Assembly: GCF_018294505.1 (NCBI RefSeq)
Contig: NC_057797.1
Coordinates: 122,145,116 to 122,209,115 of the forward strand
DNA from: Triticum aestivum
Lineage: Eukaryota; Streptophyta; Magnoliopsida; Poales; Poaceae
DNA: 64,000 nucleotides
Reading direction: 5' to 3'
The notes under the pieces are model-generated. The model did not search any database, had not been told where the DNA came from, and saw only the letters and a list, made by a program, of their open reading frames with translations. Shown here in pieces: positions 1 through 11,480 of this stretch. Within the stretch, counting starts at the first letter, position 1. Every line of letters begins with the position of its first letter. Made by a program: the position numbers and the translations under genes.

Positions 1-3000
1 CCTGGCGACTCATCCAAAAAGTTCATCATTAGTGCAAACTTGGATCCGAAATAGGAAAGCGCGCTCATCGAGTTCATCCGTGATAACCGGGACATCTTTG
101 CATGGAAACCTTCAGACATGCCGGGTGTCCCGAGGGAACTCGCTGATCACACTCTTAACATTGATCCAAAGTTCAAACCTGTCAGACAGTTTCTCCAATG
201 GTTCAATGAAGAAAGGCGCAAGGCCATTGGGGAAGAGGTGGCCCGGCTCTTGGCAGCCGGGTTCATCGTGGAGGTCTTTCACCCAGAGTGGTTGGCTAAC
301 CCGGTGCTTGTACTCAAGAAGAATGGCACCTGGCGTATGTGTGTGGATTACACAGATCTGAACAAAGCTTTTCCGGCTGATCCTTTTGCTCTCCCCCATA
401 TTGATCAAATCATTGATGCTACGGTGGGTTGTGCACGGTTGAGTTTCTTGGATGCTTATTCCGGTTATCATCAGATTAAGATGGCAGTCAAGGATCAAGA
501 GAAGACAACTTTTATAACCCCTTTTCGAGCTTTCTGCTGTGTGTCTATGCCTTTTGGGCTTAAGAGCGCCCAGGCGACTTACCAACGGTGTGTACAGAAT
601 TGTCTTCGTAATCAAATTGGATGCAATGTTCATGCTTATGTGGATGATATAATGGTGAAATCCAGGAAAGAGGAAACCTTGGTCACGGACCTGAAGGAGA
701 CTTTTGATAATCTCCAGGTTTACAAAATGATGCTTAACCTGGCCAAGTGCGTTTTTGGAGTGCCAGCTGGCAAGCTCTTAGGTTTTTGCTGTCTAACCGA
801 GGTATTGAAGCTAACCCGGAGAAAATCAAGGCAATTACATCCTTAGCCAAACCAACCTGCGTCAATGATGTTCAGCGGCTGGCGGGTTGTGTGGCTGCTT
901 TGAGCCATTTCATAAGCCGGTTAGGGGAGAAGGCTATGCCTCTGTATCAGTTGATGAAGAAAACAGATGTTTTTGTTTGGAGCAATGCTGCGAACGTTGC
1001 TTTTAAAGATCTGAAGGCACAGCTGGCTGAACCGCCGGTCCTGGCTGCTCCAATTGAGAAAGAGCCGCTATTGTTATACATGGCTGCCAACTCACGGGCT
1101 GTTAGTGTGGCTATTGTGGTAGAGCGCAAGGAGGCTGGCAAGGAGCATCCGGTTCAACGGCCGGTTTATTATGTCACTGAAGTGCTAATTGAGTCTAAGC
1201 AACGATATCCACATTGGCAGAAGCTTGTTTATGGGGTGTTTATGGCAAGCCGGAAGCTTAAGCATTACTTTCAGGGACATCCCATCACTGTGGCTAGCTC
1301 TGCTCCTTTAGGAGACATTATTCAAAACAGAGAAGCCACTGGGCGAGTCGCCAAGTGGGCAATTGAGCTTGGTCTCATGGTTTGAAGTATGTTCCACGTA
1401 CTGCAATTAAGTCTCAAGCCCTAGTTGACTTCATCAATGACTGGACAGAGATGCAGATGCCAGAAGAGAAGCCAGACAACACGTATTGGACTATTCATTT
1501 TGATGGGTCTAGGCAATTGGAAGGCTCGGGGGCTGGAGTCGTGTTAACTTCCCCACGAGGTGATAAATTTTGTTACGTGTTACGGTTGATGTTTCCTTGC
1601 ACTAACAACGCAACAGAGTATGAAGCCTTGCTCCGTGGTCTTCAATTGGCAAAGGAGATGAGCTCGAGCCAGGTCAGATGTCTTGGTGACTCAGATCTAG
1701 TGGCTCAACAGGTATCTGGCAAGTGGGATTCCAAAGACCCTCTCATGGCGGCTTATCGCCGAGAGGTTGATGCTGTTGCAGGATATTTTAAAGGATATTA
1801 GGTGGAACACATTGACCATCAAAAGAATGAAGCAGCTGATGCTTTAAGCCGGCTGGGGTCTCAGTGTAAGCCGGTGCCACCCAACACCTTTTTGGATGTT
1901 TTGCATAACCCATCTGTCAAGTTGCCCACAGAAGAAGATTCGGCTGTTCCTGACCCGGAGGCGCAGTTGGTAGCGGCTCTTCATGTCATCCCAGATTGGA
2001 CGGTGCCGTTCTTGGCTTACATGACCCGGGGAGAGTTGCCAGCGGATGAGACCCTGGCTCGACAGATAACCCGGCGGTCTAAGTCCATGACGATTTCAGA
2101 TGGAGAATTGTTTCATCGCAGTGTTTCTGGAGCGTTTCAACGATGTGTTTCCCCTGAAGAAGGTCAAGAAATTTTTCGTGAGATCCATGAAGGCAATTGT
2201 GGTCATCATGCCGGGTCAAAATCTTTAGTGGCCAAGGCGTTTCGTCATGGTTTTTATTGGTTGACGGCTCACGCTGATGCAGAAGATCTGGTCAGTAGAT
2301 GTGATGGATGTCAAAAATTTGCACGACGAGCGCATGTGCCGGCTCAAGAACTCCGGATGATTCCAATCACTTGGCCATTTGCAGTCTGGGGGCTTGACAT
2401 GGTGGGACCTTTCAAAAGGTCTAAAGATAAAAAGATGCACCTCCTAGTAGCAGTTGATAAGTTCACTAAGTGGGTTGAGGCGGAGCCTGTGAGTAAGTGT
2501 GACGCAGCCACGGCGGTTCAGTTCATGAAAAAAGTTATCTTCCATTTCGGTTTTCCACACAGTATCATCACAGACAATGGCACCAATCTGTCCCAAGGAG
2601 CTATGGAAGAGTTTTGTTAGCGAGAGCACATCTGGCTTGATGTTTCTTCTGTGGCTCATCCTCAGTCCAATGGACAAGCTGAGAGAGCCAATCAGGAAAT
2701 TTTGAAAGGGCTAAAACCCTGGCTTATGGTTCCTTTACAGCGAACACCGGGTTGTTGGGTAGAGGAATTACCTTCAGGGTTATGGAGAATCAATACTACG
2801 CCCAACAGGTCTATGGGTTACACACCCTTCTTCATGGAGCAGAAGCAGTGTTGCCTAGTGACATCCGTCATGACTCGCCCCGTGTGGCAGCTTATGTTGA
2901 AGCTAACAACAAAAAAGCCAGACAGGATGCACTTGACTTGTTGGATTAAGAAAGAGACTTAGCAGCGGCCCGGTCAACAATTTATCAACAGGTCCTGCGT

Positions 3001-3249
3001 CGTTATCACAGCCGCCGGGTCAAGTCCAGGACTTTTCAGGAAGGCGACCTGGTGCTCCGGCTCATCCAGGATCTGTCAGATGTGCACAAGCTATCCCCAC
3101 CTTGGGAAGGACCCTTTGTGGTCAGTAAGAATTTAAACAATGGGTCATATTACCTCATTGACGTTCGAGAGCACAAAGACTCACGTAAGTCAGAGGAAGA
3201 GACCCGCCGGCCATGGAACATTGCTCAACTTCGGCCATACTACACCTGA
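1..3249 (+). pseudogene. Gypsy pol: reverse transcriptase, RNase H, integrase (broken)
   Basis: Copies element RNA into DNA and integrates it. The RT runs from about 2 to 790 with the catalytic YVDD at 637-648. RNase H lies at 1450-1800 with its acidic residues in FDGS, TEYEALL and GDSD. The integrase has an HHCC zinc finger at about 2190-2320 and the D-D-E residues in GLDM, TDNG and NGQAERAN (2390-2700). The C-terminal part ends with LRPYYT at 3246. Breaks seen: a stop near 53, a frameshift near 785-795, a one-base loss near 1375, TAG at 1799, TAG at 2618, frame changes between 2750 and 2850, and a stop at 2947. The copy therefore cannot make a full polyprotein. Confidence 0.9.
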
Positions 3250-3379
3250 GCCACCGGCTCTCATCATGTACATACGTTCACATTGTATATACTATGATAA
3301 GCAATAAAGTAAGATCATCGGTCTCTTTTCTTTTCAAAGACTATACATCTTTATTTTTTATTCACAAAAATGACTATTA

Positions 3380-3830
3380 AGGAGCTGATCATATTTGAAT
3401 CAAGTTTAACCTCTTTGGTCCAGCTCATGATCGTATCCGAATCTAGCTACAAATTTCATGGTCACTTGGGGGCTTCCTGTTCAAACATAGGTCGTATTCG
3501 AACCAAAGAGAACATAACTGTCGTAACCCTCTTGATCGGCTCAAGGCCAAACTCACTTGGGGGCTTCTTGATCGTATCCGAATCATAGCTTAACCCCTTT
3601 TGAGTCCGACTTGGATCGTATTCGAATCAGGGTCGTTAAAAACCTCTCAAGGTCATTTGGGGGCTTCCTATTCAAACATAGGTCGTATTCGAACCTAAGA
3701 GAACATAGCTATTGGTACCCTCTTGATCGGCGCAACACCAAAGCCACTGGGGGCTATATGGTCGTATTCGAACCTTAGCTTAACCCCTTTGGTCCGGTTT
3801 ACTGATCATATTCGAATCAGAAACCCCTAA
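3380..3830 (+). repeat. Tandem repeats of about 190 bp in the pol-to-LTR spacer
   Basis: Two near-complete copies start near 3471 and 3661, with a partial copy before them. Each carries the motifs TCGTATTCGAACC, AGAGAACATA, CTCTTGATCGG and a CACTTGGGGGCT-like core. The 3' untranslated region of Tat-type elements is known to spawn tandem repeats. Confidence 0.75.
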
Positions 3831-4442
3831 CCTTTTGAATGCAGAGTTAAAATTATGTTGCTTGCCCTTTAGTTTTTGTTGTTTCAATATTACAAATAAG
3901 TTAGCCTGGTTTTCTTCACTGGCTCAATTATTTGACAACACAGCCGCCCGGGTTATTCAAGCCGGTGGTTCAAGAATCCAAAGGTACGAGCTGCTAAATA
4001 TATGATGATCATTGGGTATTCAAGAAGTATTAACTTTTCATACATATTGAATTATCAATTTCATCACCCGGGTTATTTAAACCGCCGATCTAAGGATCAA
4101 CAAGGACAAGGTATGGTTCTTGCTCATACGCGCTTACCTGCTGCATTAATTCAAGAGCTATTATTAAACCTTATCTTTTCTTTGTATTTGTCTCTGCTAT
4201 TTGTTGAGGTAAAAATATGGGCTGTAAATTAGGTGTTTTAAGCCCGTTTTAGTTCTAAACCGCCTTGCCAGCCTTTTTTCTTATAGTCACAGGAACAGAG
4301 ATTTAAACATTGCAGAGACAAATGTTAAGCAATGCATACATTGACATCTGAAACACAGATTCACATATAAGTATTTTGTGCATGATGGCACAAGAAACAT
4401 GCAGTGTTTTAATAGCTAAGCTATTACAAGGCTTTATAAGCC
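3831..4442. other. Spacer of the Tat-type element
   Basis: AT-rich, no coding sequence recognised. Two similar stretches (near 3940-3970 and 4060-4095) share CCCGGGTTATT followed by AAGCCG or AACCGCC, probably another degraded duplication. It separates the repeats from the 3' end of the antisense gene. Confidence 0.5.
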
Positions 4443-4492
4443 CATGAAGATGATCATTGTCCCTCCCTCGCTGGCTCAACATCTTGAATCTG

Positions 4493-7400
4493 CTAGAAGT
4501 TGGGTTTTGACCAGTCAAAGCCATTCATGGCGACAAATTCAACTTCGTCGTCAATCAGGCCGACCGGGTCAACCTCCGGGGCAAATGTGTCTTCTCTCAC
4601 CGGAGGGATCAAGTCTGTTACTTTATATGAGGGAGGGGCCATCTTCTTATTATCACTATCAAAACCCGGCTGATACTTGTCCACATTGGTGTCATCTCCA
4701 AGGCTAGTCGCCTGAGGCCGGACTTCACGGACGTAGGCTATAAAGTCATCCTGATCAAAAGGAGACCCGTCCTCCTTCATGGTAGGATAGCCCCTTGCCA
4801 CTCCGCCGGGTCTAGATCTGGCACCCAAGCCTTGGAGCATCTTAGGGCAGTCAAAGCTCCGGCTCGCGCGCAGGAGCGTTTCACTTCTTGGAACCTGGCA
4901 AGAAGGATGGACAGCTTCTTCAGGACGTCACTGATCCGGTTAGACCCTTGATTAGTAGGAGAGATGGCAGCCAGAGCTCGTTGTGCGCCGATATACAATT
5001 GTGCAGTTAAAGTGTATACTGCCTTCAGCTTAATCAACGGGTCTTGGTTCAGATTCTTACTTCGCAGACCTGCATATATTTTTTATAGAGTCAGTTGGCA
5101 GATTATACTCAGGTTTGACAAGAAAAATATACGAAAGATCAAATCAGGAAGCTTACCAAAGATAGCAGCGACCATCTGGGACACCCGGCCCTTCAAACCG
5201 TTCAGCTCTGTTGAAATTTCTTTCAAAGCTGTTTCGGCTGTTTCGGCTCATCGGGTCAGAAGTGTCTACTCATTTTCCCAAGTCTTCTCTTTGGCAGCAA
5301 AGCTGGTCTTCAAATTTTCCGTTTCAGAAAGACTTATTTGCAGTTTGGAGGTGGAAGATTTGATTTCTGACTCCTGACTCGCTAGCCGGGTCTTTGCGTC
5401 AGTCAATTGAGAGTTCAGTTTAGACAATGCATTCTGTGAAAACATTCAGATAAGTCAAGACTTGGTTTCAAATTCCAGTATCCAATTTCAAGATTCAAGT
5501 CTCAAGTACTTTACGAACAAACCACTTGACACTTGGGGGCTAATGTATGCCAAATCAAATTTTTACGACTCTACCAACATATTTGAAGTCCCAAGTCCTT
5601 TACAAAGTAACAACACTTGGCACTTGGGGGCTAATGCACGTAGTTCAGCAAGTCTATCAAGGTTAACCAGAGTGGTAAGTACTTTGAAGACGGTTTTAAA
5701 TTCTAAAAGTACCGATTCATTAATGATCAAAATAAACCGGTCCTCAGGGACTATGGGTGGAGTTTTGTTCTATCAATATCAGGCAAAGATTCAGAGGTAA
5801 AAGTCTCGGCCTATATTTTAAGTCTACAGGTTATTCCGTTTCTCTCATAAATCTGAAGACTTCGGGGCTGAAGGAATATTGGTAAACCAGAACAACATAC
5901 CTCATACTTCAACTGAAGCTGCTTGACCATCTCGATCTCAGACTCACGACTGGAGTGTACATGACCAAGATAGCCGGATAAGATATCACTGGCATTGAGA
6001 CGATCATAGTTGGCAACTTCAAAGCGAACTTTCTGCCTCTCTAATGCTTCTTGCTTTGCTGTACACCGAGCCAGCACCGTCGGGTTCCCTGGCTCAACAA
6101 AGCGGCTCCCAGTAATCTGAACATCTTGAGCAGGTGGAGACGGCGGGTTGGTTGAGCTTGACGGTCCAGTCGTGGAAGGATTCATAGTGGCTTCGTCAAG
6201 GGACGGCTCCGGAGGATTTGCTTCATTGTTAATAAGCGGGTGTTCTGGAGCGTTAGCCAAGGGAGAAGGCGGCCTAGCCGGTTCAGATGCTAGCACTGAC
6301 GGGTCTTCCGCCGGTTTAGCCACCTTCGATTTCTTGGATTTAGCCTGGCCACTAAGGAATAATATTGCAGAATTGTCAGCATAAAGATACAATTGAGCAA
6401 CCTGGAAGAAAGGAGGAGTTCTGATTACCCAGGAGCAGTCTTGAAAGACGGAAATTGTGTTTGTGATGAGTCACTTGAAGAACGAGACACCTCCTGAAAA
6501 GATAAAGAAAAGAGTTAAAAGAAATGTAAGGGGCAGGATTCATTAAAATGAGTTAAAGACAGTAATAAATAAACCTCGTTCGGGCGTTTCCGAGGGGTTT
6601 GTTGAAGGACAATAGCCGGTTCATCTTCAATTCCAACTTCACGACGGCTTTCATGTTGCTGCCTTTTCAAATGAAAGTTGGGATCCAAGTGAGCTAAGGG
6701 GTTAGAAAACCTTACTTTACGGATCACTCGTCGAACTTTGTGTCTTGGTAAGGGCTCAGAGTCAGAGGAAATGATAGTTACCTCTACTTCCTCGGCCTGA
6801 CTGGCCCAGTGTCATCCTAGTAAGGATCAGTGTCAATAAGATTATTAAAAAATTGGCCAAGGGAGTCAAGGGCTACCTCCGAGTCAGACATGTCATCAAG
6901 TTTCATTAAATCTTCAGCAGTGGTCTTCTTCTTCTTCTTCTTCTTCTTCTTCTTCTTCTTCTTCTTCTTCTTCTTTGATCTCCGGGTTGTTTTCTTGGCA
7001 TTCATGGTGGCGAGTTTCGCCTTCTTGGCAGCTTCATGATCATATTTAACTTTCCAAAAGTCAGAGTTGGCCTACAAAGACAAGAGGAAGGATCAGTGAT
7101 AAACAATGCGGCTGGACAAAATACAAAGGAAAAAAGGGGGATCAGCATATCCTTACTTCTGGTACCGGGTTAAGCTTACAAAAGGGACTTAACCCAACAA
7201 CACTACAGTCTTCATATTGCGCATTTACCAGAAGGTTTGACATTGAAACAATGTCCTCCTCAGTTAGCTGAGCCGGGGTATGACGGAGAGAATCATCCGG
7301 TTCTCCACCATATTCATACATCAATTTTGAACTATGGCTTAACGGAATAATCCGCCATGAAATCCAGCAGCGGGTTAGATCGACTCCGGTTAAACCGTTC

Positions 7401-8059
7401 CCCAACAAACCTTTGATTCTTCTGATAGAGGGAAGCAACTTCTTGCGTTCAACAATGGTAAGTTTGTCTGGCAGTGCGAACTTGGAGTCAAGACGATCGG
7501 GGCGGTAACCCGGTAGTGGCTTCTCATTGGCGGGTGAGATGTCCTGACAGTAAAACCAAGTTTGATTCCAATCCTTTGGGTGACTTGGAAAAACTATGAG
7601 AGGGAAGACAGCACCCTGCCGGCGCTGAATAGAAATGCCTCCAAGCTCTAAACTAAGGCCGTTGGTGCACTCATTTTGTCGGTTCAGATAGAAGTATTCT
7701 CTAAATAGTTCCATAGTCGGCTCTTGCTGAAGATATACCTCACAGAGCACTTGGAAGTTACAAATATTGGATATGGAATTGGGCCCAATGTCCTGAGGAT
7801 GGAGTTTGAAAAAATGAAGAACTTCTCTGAAAAACTTTGAACCGGGCGGTGAGAAGCCACGGTTCATGTGGTCAGTAAAGACGATCACTTCACCATCTTT
7901 TGGATTGGGTTGTTCTTCTTCCGGGTCAGGAGCACGATAAGACATGATGTTTTTTGAGGGCAGAAACCCGATGAGGAAGAACTCTTTTAAATGATCCTCA
8001 GTTATGGTTGAGGGGACCCAATTGCAGATGGTGGGTGTCTTTGACGGCATGATGTGCAA
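4493..8059 (-). CDS. Antisense accessory gene of the Tat-type element (spliced, several exons)
   Basis: Transcribed opposite to pol. Exon 1 (7142-8059, about 300 residues, open) matches the plant 'putative gypsy-type transposon' domain (Pfam PF04195) from memory: a MPSKTP start, GFLPSKN, then SPPGSKFFREVLHFF and LHPQDIGPNSI. Further minus-strand reading frames follow at about 7005-6817 (with a lysine run), 6727-6515, 6392-5811 (Pro/Ser-rich, then a helical stretch), 5037-4777 and 4840-4493, separated by AT-rich, intron-like gaps. The exon joins are inferred. Molecular function is unknown for the family. Genes of this kind sit between pol and the 3' LTR in Grande and RIRE2-type elements. Exon 1 having no stop contrasts with the wrecked pol beside it. 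Confidence 0.7.
5495..5645. repeat. Two direct repeats of about 110 bp
   Basis: The motif TCAAGTAC/TCCTTTAC, then AACAA, CACTTG and CACTTGGGGGCTAATG occurs at about 5500-5545 and again at 5590-5635. The segment falls between exon-like frames of the antisense gene and shares the CTTGGGGGCT core with the 3.4-3.8 kb repeats. Confidence 0.6.
6925..6976. repeat. (CTT)17 microsatellite inside a coding exon
   Basis: About 17 CTT units. Read on the minus strand as AAG this encodes a run of roughly 17 lysines in the antisense gene. Confidence 0.95.
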
Positions 8060-8559
8060 GGGACTGAAAAAGAAAAAAACAACTTGCCGGTTCAGTTTAC
8101 GGCAAAATTAACAGTTAAAGGTTGAAGGTGTAAAACAAGTAACGACTGCTTAACTAAGGGCTAATGACATATACGGAAAAGAAAGCCGGAGTGGTAAGCC
8201 GCCATGACTACATATTTTCTCAGAAAGCAGATTTAGCTAAGTGTTGGCATAAACAAGTTTCACCAAGCTATCATTATTATTTTGGATCAAATGGCTATTC
8301 CAAAAAGGAAATATTCTAGACCTAAAAACCTAATACAGATGAGTTCGTCGGCTATAAAGAAGCATCTGTGCAGGTAAAAGGGATCTACTGATATAAAAAT
8401 GAATGCCAAACAGCTACCGCGCGAGTTATCTCTCTTTTTTGGATCAAAAGAAGTTGCGGAGAAGATCTACAAGATGATCCATGGCGAACAAGTGAAGAAC
8501 ACTGAAGAACTCGCAAATCTAGAACAGATCTAGGTGCGTGAGAGAGAAGAAACTTACAA

Positions 8560-8790
8560 GATGTAGGCCTACCGTGAAGAGTCGCCGCGTTCTCTAGACG
8601 AACTCAGGGTGATGCAGCGGCCAAGCTTGAGGACGACGATGAGAGTTGCGGCGGCGGCAGAGCTCGAGCAGCGGCAGAGGTTGCGAGAGGAAGAAGATGA
8701 GGAAGAGAGGAGAATGGAAAAAACCGGCCGCGTGCCTATTTGTAAGGGCAGATCCGAACAGACGGGCGTGAAAATCAAGGGAGGACCAAA
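8560..8790 (-). promoter_or_regulatory. Candidate promoter and 5' leader of the antisense gene
   Basis: On the minus strand, a TATA-like TACAAATAG near 8736-8748 is followed by a CT-rich, trinucleotide-rich leader (about 8720-8575) and a possible splice donor, ACG then GTAGGC, near 8573. This layout is usual for plant leaders with a 5' UTR intron and points to the start at about 8050. It is inference from composition and signals only. Confidence 0.35.
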
Positions 8791-8998
8791 ATAATGATTA
8801 TCCAGCTAAACGAACGCCTCGATTCTTGGGAAGCATTAAAGATAAAAGATCCGTTGGAAGATGACGTCATGAAAGTTTTTTGTGTTTTCAAAAGATGACG
8901 TCACAGCGGGTCACAGAGTTTTTTCAGACAGAAGATGGATTTCATCTAAGTATTGAAGATTGACAAAGAACAAAGTTCAAAGTCAACCTGGGGCCTAA

Positions 8999-9724
8999 TG
9001 TCGGGGATATTACTACCAGTATGACCCGCCCAGGAGGGGCCGGGTCAACCCTAATGGCGGGTTACATAAGAAGCCCAATATGCATTCAAGATGATAGTTT
9101 ATTAAACATATAGAAGGCCCAAAGGCCTGGGGCCGGCTTAAGGCCCGTTATTGTAAACCGCCGTATGAAAGGAAAGACTTGTAAAGAAAGGCATGAAAAG
9201 GAAGTCACCGAGCCGGACACGATTATGAGCCGGCCGGGATCCTGTAGGCCACCAGGCGTCAACCCGTGTATATAAGGGGACGACCTAGTGGCGGTTTAGA
9301 AAGAGGACAACAGATCGATAACCAAGCCGGTGAGTTGAGCCTCTTGGAGATCGAAACCTCAACAATACCAATCCCAACTAGACGTAGGCTTTTACCTTCA
9401 TCGTAAGGGGCCGAACTAGTATAAAAACCCTCTCGTGTCCTTTGTCCTGATTAACCACTTTATGCTTCCTAGTGCGATGGCCCTACGACTATGTCCTTGC
9501 TTTAGGACATCTGCCGTGACAATTCCACGACAGATCTCGTGGTAGACCAACTCTTGTAATCCTCATACTCATCAAGATCAATCAAGCAGGACGTAGGGTA
9601 TTACCTCCATCAAGAGGGCCTGAATGTGGGTAAAACATCATGTCCCCTGCCTCCTGTTACCATCGACCTTAGACGCACAGTTCGGGACCCCCCTACCCGA
9701 GATCTGGCGGTTTTGACACCGACA
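8999..9724 (+). repeat. 3' LTR of the Tat-type element
   Basis: Starts TGTCGGGGATATTA just after a purine-rich tract (ACCTGGGGCCTAA) and ends GGTTTTGACACCGACA. Length 726 bp. The 3' half contains the GTGGTAGACCAACTCTTG and TAGGGTATTACCTCCATCA blocks that also occur in the Fatima-like LTRs at 33.7 and 53.4 kb, so the two families share LTR 3' ends. Confidence 0.9.
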
Positions 9725-10074
9725 CCCCCTTCCCACATAGATATAGGTGGGGGGAGAGGGGAGCAGCCAGGATGCGCCCCAAGTAGGGCCGAATCCTACC
9801 TGGGATCCTACCCTGGCCGTGCCCCCTTCCTTATTTGCTCCTAGGAAAAGGGAAAGGGGGAGAGGAAGGCAAGGAGGGACCGAATCCCCCCTTTACTTTT
9901 ATCCCCAAGGCCGGCTGCCATAGGAGGGGCGCGTCAGCCCCTTGTGCGCTGGTGTGCTCCCCTCTTTTGGCCCATGTAGCCCATTAACCTCCCGGGGGTG
10001 CCCGGAATCCCTTCTGGTGATTCGATGACTACCCGGTGCACTTTGAAACTCTTCCGGTGTCCGAATATCATCGT

Positions 10075-10115
<41 letters not shown>

Positions 10116-11083
10116 ATATTTACCTTCAGACCATTCTGGAGCTCCTCGTCATGTCCGTGATCTCATCTAGGACTCCGAACAACGTTTGGTCACCAAATCA
10201 TATAACTCATATAACACTATATCGTCAAAGAATGTTAAGCGTGCGGACACTACGTGATCGAGAACTATGTAGACATGACCGAGACACCTCTCCGGTCAAT
10301 AACCAATAGCAGAACCTAGATGCCCATATTGGCTCCTACATATTCTATGAATATTTTTATCAATCGAACCTTATGGCAACATACGTAATTCCCTTTGTCC
10401 ATCAATATGTTACTTGCCCGATATTCGATCGTCGGTAAATTCATACCTAGTTCAATCTCGTTACTAGCAAGTCTCGTTACTCGTTCCATAATACGTCATC
10501 TCATAACTAACTCTTTAGTCACTTTGCTTGCAAGGCTTCTCATGATGTGTATTACCGAGAGGGCCCAGAGATACCTCTCCGATACACGGAGTGACAAATC
10601 CTAATCTCGATCCATGCCAACTCAACAGACACCTTCGGAGATACCTGTAGAGCATCTTTATGATCACCCAGTTGCATTGTGACGTTTGATAGCACACAAG
10701 GCATTCCTCCGGTATCCAGGAGTTGCATGATCTCATAGTCGAAGGAATATATATTTGACATTAAGAAAGCAATAGCAATAAACTGAACGATCATATGCTA
10801 AGCTAACAGATGGGTCTTATATATCCATCACATCATTCTTATAATGATGTGATCCCGTTATCAAATGACAACTCATATCTATGGTTAGGAAACCTTAACC
10901 ATCTTTTGATCAACGAGCTAGTCTAGTAGAGGCTCACTAGGGACACAATATTTGTTTATGTATCCACACATGTATTTAAGTTGCCGGTAAATACAATTCT
11001 AGCATGAATAATAAACCTTTATCATGATTAAGGAAATATAATAATAACCATTTTATTATTGCCTCTAGGGCATATTTCTATCA
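9725..11083 (-). repeat. Partial 3' LTR of the Angela-type element
   Basis: Right edge ...TTTCTATCA at 11083, preceded in element sense by the purine-rich GTGCAAGTGGGAGAC. The 1,359 bp lack the other LTR end, which the Tat-type insertion removed from the window. It contains a (TA)n tract. Confidence 0.85.
10077..10113. repeat. (TA)n microsatellite
   Basis: An uninterrupted TA run of 37 bp inside the Copia LTR. Confidence 0.95.
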
Positions 11084-11097
11084 GTCTCCCACTTGCA

Positions 11098-11232
11098 CTA
11101 GAGTCAATAATCTAGTTCACATTTCCATGTGATTAACACCATAGTTCACATCGACATGTGACCAACACCCAGAGAGTTTACTAGAGTCAATAATCTAGTT
11201 CACATCACCATGTGATTAACACCCAAAGAGTA
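11098..11232 (-). repeat. Local duplication beside the Copia polypurine tract
   Basis: CTAGAGTCAATAATCTAGTT with CACAT...CATGTGATTAACACC occurs at about 11097-11144 and again at 11181-11226, with a third partial copy (AGTTCACATCGACATGTGACC) between. I recall a single copy in Angela-type elements. Confidence 0.7.
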
Positions 11233-11480
11233 CTAAGGTGTGATCATGTTTTGCTTATGAGAGAGGTTTAGTCAACATGTCTGTCACATTTAGATCCGTA
11301 TGTATTTTGCAAATTTCTATGTCTACAATGCTCTGCATGGAGTTACTCTAGCTAATTGCTCACACTTTCAATATGAGTCTAGGTTGAGATTCAGAGTCAT
11401 CTCAGTTGGTGTTAAAGCTTGCATCGATGTAACCCTTTACGACGAACTCGTTATTACCTCCATAACCAAGAAACATTTCC

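Larger units (their letters stand above)
1..9724 (+). mobile_element. Ty3/Gypsy retrotransposon, Tat-type, 5' part outside window
   Basis: From the left edge this is the 3' part of a long Gypsy element: reverse transcriptase, RNase H and integrase (broken), then a 5.7-kb region between pol and the 3' LTR that holds tandem repeats and a gene on the opposite strand, then a 726-bp LTR ending at 9724. No chromodomain follows the integrase. A long 3' internal region with an antisense gene is characteristic of the Tat lineage (Grande, RIRE2 and relatives). The next base, 9725, lies inside the LTR of a Copia element, so this element inserted there; CCCCC at 9725-9729 is the expected right target duplication, but the left partner is outside the window. 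Confidence 0.88.

Noticed and set aside
6830..7039. Plus-strand frame with a long Phe run
   Set aside because: It is the antisense of the lysine-coding (AAG)n repeat in the minus-strand accessory gene.
4493..8059. Antisense gene as a host gene that captured a retrotransposon flank
   Set aside because: The same gene type occurs at the same place in two other Gypsy elements of the window, so it belongs to the elements.
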